Shown here one piece after another: positions 10,701 through 12,777 of a stretch of 12,777 nucleotides of DNA; the stretch's first letter is position 1; every line of letters begins with the position of its first letter. A model generated the notes under the pieces. It was not told where the DNA came from. It did not search any database and saw nothing but the letters and a program-made list of their open reading frames with translations. Position numbers and translations under genes: made by a program. This DNA is from Baffinella frigidus (lineage: Eukaryota; Cryptophyceae; Cryptomonadales; Baffinellaceae), in assembly GCA_026770585.1 (NCBI GenBank), contig MU646549.1:310537-323313 (forward strand), written 5' to 3'.

Positions 10701-12339
10701 TCATCGCGTACCTCGACGCCTTTATCGAGGTCCTGCATCCTCAACCCTAAACCATAGAAATTAGTAAATAAAATATATATAAATAAACAATAAACAACAA
10801 ATAATAGATAATAAACAATAAACAACATGCAATAAGAAAAAAAGAAAAAACCTAAACCTAAATCCTGAGCAGGACAACGAGCTGATGATCGTGTTCGAAT
10901 GGGCGGAAAACGGGGATCTCCGAAGATTGCTCCGCAAGACCACTGCCCCGTCAGCCCCCCGCCCCTGTTGACTAATCCTCACGTGTCCTGGTACAATGCC
11001 TGCCGGTCTCGTCCCCGCCCTGGTACAAAAGCTGTCCTGGTTAGTCAACCGCGGTGATCGTGTTCGAGTAGCCGGAGAATGGAGATTTCTGAAGATTGCT
11101 CCGCAAGACCACTGCCCCGTCAGTCTCCTCTCCCACTGTCTAGCTCTGTCTCCCTCGCACACACTCTCTCTCCGTCTCTGTTTCTCTCTCTCTCTCTCGC
11201 TCTCTCTCGCTCTCTCTCGCTCTCTCGCTCTCTCTCTCCCTCTCTCCCTCTCTCTATCTCTCTCTCTATCTATTAGCCCCGTTAGCCTCCTCTCCCTCTC
11301 TCTTCATCCACACAGGGGTCTACGAAGGGATTCGTGGTGGCTGAGCCACCGAGCGGTCAGGACATCCGTAGGAGCAACCCTATGTCCCTTCGGATGGCCT
11401 ACTGCACTCCGAGCCACAAGATTTCAGCTAAGTCAACCAGCTCACCTAAGTCAACTTTGCCCTGATTTCGTTTAGATGGACCCTGCCACCATGGCAGGCA
11501 TTTGACTTAAGGCGCTGGTTTTCAGGGGGAGTTGACTTAGGCGAAATGTTCTGGCTCCGAGTGTACTGTAGGGTCTCCTCTCCCGCTCTCTCTCTCTCTC
11601 TCTCTCTCTCTTTAGGTCGTTGAACGACCCCAAAAGTGGACGTGTCAGTACTTGTTTCACTGTTGACTCCACACAGGGGGCTACGAAGGGGTTTCGTGAA
11701 TAAACCATACGCGAATAATCCATAGTACCATACGGTAGGCACTACCGCAGGGACATAGGCTGGTCCTACGGATAGGGTTTAGGGTTTAGGGTTTTATCCT
11801 AACCGATGGTGTTCGAGTGGGCGGAAAACGGAGGGCTCCAATTCGTGTAAAGGCTCTAATTCGTGAAAGAGCTCTAATTTTATCCCGACGAGTATCCTAT
11901 TTAAATACTCGCTCACTTAGGGAATTGGAGCCTTGTGTTCAGAAATTAGGCTAACGGTTCCAATTCCCTATGGGCGGCCCGAACAAATTCCGGAAAGGGC
12001 TCCAATTCCTGAAGAGGGCTCCAATTCCTGAAAGGGCTCCAACTGCAGGTTCGAGGAGCGGCAGGTCTGGAACCTCTTCCTCCAGGTGCCACGCCCTCCC
12101 ACCAGCCGGGGCGATTGCGCAAACGCACGAACAAAGAATGATGCACCGCTCTCGGATTTCCAAAAGTTAATTCGGGAGCGGAATCAATGATTGTTTTCTC
12201 AAAGGTGGCCGATTGGTACAAGTGTGTGAAGTGTGGTACAAGTGTGTGAACTGACCGCAATTCCCGATTTCCTTCTAGGTGGCGGGGGCGATTGCGCACA
12301 TGCACGAACAACGAATGATGCACCGCGACATCAAGCCAG
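7504..12339 (+). CDS. NEK6/7-like (NIMA-related) Ser/Thr protein kinase, 5' part, 3' end outside window
   Basis: Minimal phase-consistent model: exons 7504-7746, 9162-9230, 9780-9845 (first of five copies), 10873-10949, 12049-12085 and 12279-12339. The chain reads QIGSGKFSVVF (glycine loop), VALKKINIFDMMDAKSRNKC (ATP lysine; NEK6/7 have VALKK.QIF.MMDAKAR), LRE (alpha-C Glu), a QHDNLIAYLDAFIE segment (NEK7 HPNVIKYYASFIE), DNELMIVFEWAENGDL (NEK7 DNELNIVLELADAGDL), EERQVWNLFLQ and AIAHMHEQRMMHRDIKP. The order, spacing and near-identity to NEK6/7 make the family call strong. NEK6/7 act in mitosis and microtubule/cilium control; the role here is inferred. The DFG motif, activation loop and C-lobe lie past the right edge. 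Glycine/alanine-rich N-terminus. Exons 2, 3, 4 and 6 have extra copies. Confidence 0.92.
7773..7866 (+). repeat. imperfect direct repeat at start of NEK-like intron 1
   Basis: CAGTATGATTC...CTCGCCATTTTGGTGAG and CAGTGTGATTC...CTCACCATTTTAGTGAG, about 63 bp apart, just inside the donor of intron 1. Confidence 0.6.
7995..8085. repeat. small foldback in NEK-like intron 1
   Basis: GGCCTCCTCATTAACTACAT..TTAGAC and GTCTAAATACATTCAGATGAGGCTCC are imperfect inverted copies about 30 bp apart. It is bracketed by a direct repeat TGAGGCAGAGCTAGGA at 7950-7965 and 8092-8107, which could be an old duplication boundary. Confidence 0.6.
8172..8331. mobile_element. 160-bp foldback element in NEK-like intron 1
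   Basis: Ends CATCCAGCCAGG / CCTGGTGGGATG with inverted similarity running about 55 bp inward (AATTTA, GGGAGTTC, CCGAATGCACG). The middle holds GTGTGTAGTAA, shared with the 179-bp MITE family. Non-coding. Confidence 0.7.
8777..8816 (+). pseudogene. broken copy of NEK-like exon 2
   Basis: After a TAG like that of the true acceptor the sequence reads GTGGCC, a five-base insertion, then CTGAAGAAGGTCACC and ATTTTCGACATGAT, matching VALKK(I/V)(N/T)IFDM of exon 2. The insertion shifts the frame and the copy stops after DM; the rest of the exon and its donor are missing. It lies 385 bp upstream of the real exon. Confidence 0.8.
8838..8910. repeat. short telomere-like insert between 16-bp direct repeats
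   Basis: ACCCTTCCGCGTGTCC at 8838-8853 and again at 8895-8910, with CCTAAACCC-type telomere-like sequence between them. NEK-like intron 1. Confidence 0.85.
9024..9150 (+). repeat. 19-bp tandem array, 7 units, directly before NEK-like exon 2
   Basis: TCGTCAACTTTGTGCTAAA repeats at 9024, 9043, 9062, 9081, 9100, 9119 and 9138 with exact 19-bp spacing and few changes. None of the units contains AG. The array ends 12 bp before the acceptor. Confidence 0.95.
9162..9230 (+). CDS. NEK-like exon 2 (VALKKINIFDMMDAKSRNKCLRE)
   Basis: Sixty-nine nt, phase 0 both sides, acceptor GGTAG and donor GTCTGT. Carries the VALKK lysine that pairs with the alpha-C Glu in LRE. Nearly the same as the NEK6/7 segment. 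Directly upstream lies a 7-copy 19-bp array that contains no AG, leaving 162 nt without AG before the acceptor. Confidence 0.94.
9293..9475. repeat. AT-rich foldback and TTTGCAGTTGACT pair in NEK-like intron 2
   Basis: GTGCTATCTTAAGG (9293) is mirrored by CCCTTAAGATAGCAT (9371-9385) in an AT-rich part of the intron. Just after it TTTGCAGTTGACTAATCCTC and TTTGCAGTTGACTGATCTTC form a 21-bp tandem pair (9430-9470). Confidence 0.65.
9606..9779 (+). repeat. (CCCTAAT)n array then CCCTAAACC/CCCGAAACC tract before exon 3 copy A
   Basis: About 11 regular 7-bp CCCTAAT units (9606-9686), then degenerate CCCTAAACC and CCCGAAACC units to the acceptor AACCCAG. C-rich and AG-free for about 90 nt, so it may serve as the pyrimidine tract of the exon. 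Confidence 0.9.
9780..9845 (+). CDS. NEK-like exon 3, copy A
   Basis: Twenty-two codons, phase 0 both sides, donor GTGCTG. Encodes VRMLQSISQHDN then LIAYLDAFIE, aligned to IDLLKQLNHPN..IKYYASFIE of NEK7. It is the only copy with a C-rich, AG-poor stretch before the acceptor (AACCCTAACCCAG), so it looks like the default exon. Confidence 0.93.
9851..9974 (+). repeat. (GA)n-rich microsatellite after exon 3 copy A
   Basis: Nearly pure purine tract (GAGA, GGGA and GAGC variants) beginning five bases after the copy A donor and ending just before copy B's GGTGTGGCAG acceptor. It makes up almost the whole 137-bp gap between copies. Confidence 0.95.
9983..10048 (+). CDS. NEK-like exon 3, copy B (same protein as A)
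   Basis: Same length, phases and splice dinucleotides as copy A (acceptor GTGGCAG, donor GTGCTG). It differs from A at five bases, all third codon positions, so the peptide is identical. The acceptor is preceded by GA-rich repeat rather than pyrimidines. Likely an alternative or redundant exon. Confidence 0.85.
10054..10174 (+). repeat. (GA)n-rich microsatellite after exon 3 copy B
   Basis: Same opening (GAGAGCGAGAGGGAGAGAG) and same position relative to the exon as the tract after copy A, so the unit that multiplied was exon plus GA tract. Period A to B is 203 bp, B to C 199 bp. Confidence 0.95.
10182..10247 (+). CDS. NEK-like exon 3, copy C (Ser8Leu)
   Basis: Intact 66-nt copy with acceptor GTGGCAG and donor GTGCGC. 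One amino-acid change against copy A: TCG to TTG at codon 8 (Ser to Leu); two other base changes are silent. Not followed by a GA tract, unlike A, B and D; instead two short GTTGAC...GTCAAC elements follow. Confidence 0.8.
10284..10437 (+). repeat. two short palindrome-ended elements (GTTGAC...GTCAACTT)
   Basis: AAGTTGACGGATTTGTACC...GTCAACTT (10285-10323) and AAGTTGACGGGTTTGTACC...GTCAACTTT (10397-10437): ~40-bp units with inverted GTTGAC ends and a shared TTTGTACC core, lying between exon 3 copies C and D. A third relative with TTGACGGATGTGTAGC...GTCAACTT lies at 7892-7928 in intron 1. Confidence 0.7.
10459..10524 (+). pseudogene. NEK-like exon 3, copy D (no acceptor, changed 5' end)
   Basis: The reading frame is open over 22 codons and the donor is GTCCTG, but the first four codons read SWMV instead of VRML, the conserved Asn at codon 12 is Asp, and no AG precedes it at the expected place. 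Probably cannot be spliced in at its 5' end. Confidence 0.75.
10531..10654 (+). repeat. (GA)n-rich microsatellite after exon 3 copy D
   Basis: GA/GGA-rich tract opening with AGAGCGAGAGGG as in the two earlier tracts; ends at GGTGTGGCAG, the acceptor of copy E. Confidence 0.95.
10664..10729 (+). CDS. NEK-like exon 3, copy E (Ser6Leu, Asn12Gly)
   Basis: Intact length, acceptor GTGGCAG, donor GTCCTG. Codon 6 is Leu and codon 12 is Gly in place of the Asn that is conserved in the HPN motif of NEK kinases. It could be an alternative exon that alters the loop after alpha-C, or a drifting copy on the way to becoming a pseudo-exon. Confidence 0.65.
10748..10870. other. AT-rich intron segment before NEK-like exon 4
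   Basis: Runs of ATAAACAATAAACAAC and AAATATATATAAAT, then CCTAAACCTAAATCCTG before the acceptor. No coding signal. Base composition differs sharply from the flanking GC-rich exons. Confidence 0.7.
10873..10949 (+). CDS. NEK-like exon 4 (DNELMIVFEWAENGDL...LLRKTTA)
   Basis: Seventy-seven nt, phase 0 in (GAGCAG acceptor), phase 2 out at GCC CC|GTCAGC. Encodes the hinge DNELMIVFEW and AENGDLRRLL, as in NEK6/7 DNELNIVLELADAGDL. The donor is chosen because phase 2 joins exactly to exon 5 (CC+G = Pro, then FEERQVW). The weak GTCAGC donor and the read-on into an in-frame TGA support splicing here. Confidence 0.88.
10967..11049. mobile_element. 83-bp element with GTTGACTAA / TTAGTCAAC ends
   Basis: Nine-bp inverted ends; inside are two CCTGGTACAA motifs and GTCTCGTCC, shared with the block at 4390-4620 in the PP2C gene. 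It lies between exon 4 and its broken copy. Non-coding; a very short MITE or MITE remnant. Confidence 0.6.
11054..11118 (+). pseudogene. broken copy of NEK-like exon 4
   Basis: Matches exon 4 from codon 5 to its donor (here GTCAGT), but the conserved Trp codon is TAG (11069-11071) and an Arg codon is TGA (11090-11092). The first four codons and acceptor are missing. Lies 169 bp downstream of the matching point in exon 4, with a GTTGACTAA-ended element in between. Confidence 0.88.
11150..11272. repeat. (CT)n microsatellite after broken exon 4 copy
   Basis: TCTCTCTCGCTCTCTCTCG units and CCCTCTCTCC, ending in TCTATCTATT. Pyrimidine-rich on the sense strand of the kinase gene. Confidence 0.95.
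11309..11775. repeat. paired CACACAGGGGNCTACGAAGGG repeats
   Basis: CACACAGGGG.CTACGAAGGG..TTCGTG occurs at 11309 and 11671. ACATCCGTAGGAGCAACCCT at 11371 is mirrored by AGGGACATAGG..TCCTACGGAT at 11749-11774. The region also holds the (CT)n run at 11585-11612 ending in TTTAG, and GGTCGTTGAACGACC, a perfect palindrome (11615-11629). No coding exon was found here. Confidence 0.65.
11805..11829 (+). pseudogene. fragment of NEK-like exon 4
   Basis: ATGGTGTTCGAGTGGGCGG then AAAACGG matches MIVFEWAENG of exon 4, with one codon lost. Preceded by a short TTTAGGG tract and followed at once by a GGCTCCAATTC tandem array. No splice sites are visible. Confidence 0.7.
11832..12043. repeat. GGCTCCAATTCSTGAAA 18-19-bp arrays before exon 5
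   Basis: Three units at 11832-11880 and three at 11997-12043, with an inverted GGGAATTGGAGCC at 11920 between them. The second array ends six bases before the exon 5 acceptor. Confidence 0.8.
12049..12085 (+). CDS. NEK-like exon 5, 37 nt (FEERQVWNLFLQ)
   Basis: Acceptor AACTGCAG, donor GTGCCA. One base completes the Pro codon of exon 4, then FEERQVWNLFLQ in phase 0 out, aligned to LIPERTVWKYFVQ of NEK7 (alpha-E start). Single copy. An 18-19-bp GGGCTCCAATTCCTGAA repeat ends right at its acceptor. Confidence 0.85.
12105..12149 (+). pseudogene. broken copy 1 of NEK-like exon 6
   Basis: Reads AGAIAQTHEQRMMHR and then SRI in place of DIK, so the catalytic HRD is destroyed. Both AG and GT borders are lost or misplaced. 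Lies in the intron between exons 5 and 6. Confidence 0.85.
12214..12253 (+). repeat. tandem pair TGGTACAAGTGTGTGAA before exon 6
   Basis: Two adjacent units about 20 bp apart, 25 bp upstream of the intact exon 6 acceptor. Confidence 0.85.
12279..12339 (+). CDS. NEK-like exon 6 (VAGAIAHMHEQRMMHRDIKP), intact copy
   Basis: Sixty-one nt, acceptor CCTTCTAG with a short pyrimidine run, donor GTACCC, phase 0 in and 1 out. Carries the catalytic HRD loop and the following IKP; NEK7 has ALEHMHSRRVMHRDIKP. Of the four copies this is the only one with both splice sites and full coding sequence in frame. Confidence 0.93.
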
Positions 12340-12472
12340 GTACCCCCAGTTTGGTCGCCGTATTTCTCCTACCGCCAGATTTAATTTCGGAAGATTACTG
12401 ATTCAGTTGTTCTTTTATGCTATGTTAGGCATGGGTTTCATGCCAAGATAGCAACACCCACCCTTACATGCC

Positions 12473-12507
12473 ACACATGAGAATGATGCACCGCGACATC
12501 AAGCCTG
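12473..12507 (+). pseudogene. partial copy 3 of NEK-like exon 6
   Basis: HM-RMMHRDIKP: the 5' half is gone, with a deletion joining CACATG to AGAATG, while the catalytic loop and a GTACAC donor survive. No acceptor is visible. Its donor lies a few bases from the left end of a 180-bp MITE. Confidence 0.85.
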
Positions 12508-12512
12508 GTACA

Positions 12513-12692
12513 CCACCCGAGGCTGCTGCCTCCTCAAGTTAAAACCTAGGAGCTGTACAAGTGAGGCAGTGTGTAGTAATTTTCATATATTTGGTCACGT
12601 GGCATCCGCTTTAAACGGAGACCACGTGATCAACTCCCCACAAAACGCCTACAATCGATATTTAAAAAGGGTGCTGGGGTAGCCTCGTGCGG
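12513..12692 (+). mobile_element. 180-bp MITE copy between exon 6 copies 3 and 4
   Basis: Terminal inverted repeats CCACCCGAGGCTGCTGCC and (reverse complement of right end) CCGCACGAGGCTACCCCA. The interior shares GTGTGTAGTAATTTTCA, ACGTGATCA and CCCACAAAAC in order with the 179-bp element at 3537-3715. No coding capacity. Its target duplication is unclear because both ends merge into exon-6 copies. Confidence 0.8.
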
Positions 12693-12745
12693 GGTGATTG
12701 CACACATGCACGAACAACGAATGATGCACCGCGACATCAAGCCAG
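12685..12745 (+). pseudogene. copy 4 of NEK-like exon 6, acceptor replaced by MITE end
   Basis: CGVIAHMHEQRMMHRDIKP is intact from the second or third codon and keeps the GTACCC donor, but the first bases overlap the end of a MITE (CCTCGTGCGG). The nearest AG (12681-12682) gives a length that breaks phase. It could be spliced only through an unusual site. Confidence 0.75.
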
Positions 12746-12777
12746 GTACCCCCTGATTTCCCGCTGAAATTTTTCTT

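Overview
The window reads as nuclear DNA of an intron-rich eukaryote, most likely a microalga. The evidence is short GC-rich exons bounded by GT/AG, telomere-type (TTTAGGG)-like tracts scattered through introns, and many foldback (MITE-like) elements. The species cannot be fixed from sequence alone; a green-lineage (prasinophyte-type) alga is a guess resting mainly on the TTTAGGG-like repeats. No rRNA, tRNA, CRISPR or bacterial-type operon was seen.

Two protein-coding genes lie head to head, with start codons 515 bp apart. On the minus strand, from 6988 down past the left edge, is a PP2C/PPM-family Ser/Thr protein phosphatase. Nine exons can be chained in phase (30-codon exon 1, the SMEDAH/YDGHAG exons, an acidic Asp-rich exon, the NAGDSR exon, the DHKP exon and the AGGFV..RVNG exon), and the C-terminal part lies outside the window. 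On the plus strand, from 7504 past the right edge, is a protein kinase of the NEK (NIMA-related) family, closest to NEK6/7. Its exons carry the glycine-rich loop, VALKK, the alpha-C region, the DNEL hinge, a VW helix and the HRDIKP catalytic loop; the DFG part lies outside the window.

The striking feature is that individual internal exons of both genes have been multiplied in place. In the kinase, exon 3 is present five times (9780-10729), exon 6 (HRDIKP) four times in varying decay, exon 4 three times (two broken), and exon 2 has a broken copy upstream. In the phosphatase, the acidic exon 6 has up to four copies, exon 8 has a truncated copy, and the 3' tail of exon 5 is repeated. The copies are interleaved with simple repeats ((GA)n or (CT)n, telomere-like tracts, one 78-nt G run) and with foldback elements.

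Layout: 1-6988 PP2C gene with large introns full of tandem repeats and foldbacks; 6989-7503 shared upstream region; 7504-12777 NEK-like gene with a 1.4-kb first intron (two foldbacks, a pseudo-exon, a 7 x 19-bp array), the exon-3 array, the exon-4 cluster, and the exon-5/6 cluster interrupted by a 180-bp MITE. Phosphatase and kinase may act in opposing signalling steps, but nothing in the sequence links their substrates; only the shared upstream region suggests co-regulation.
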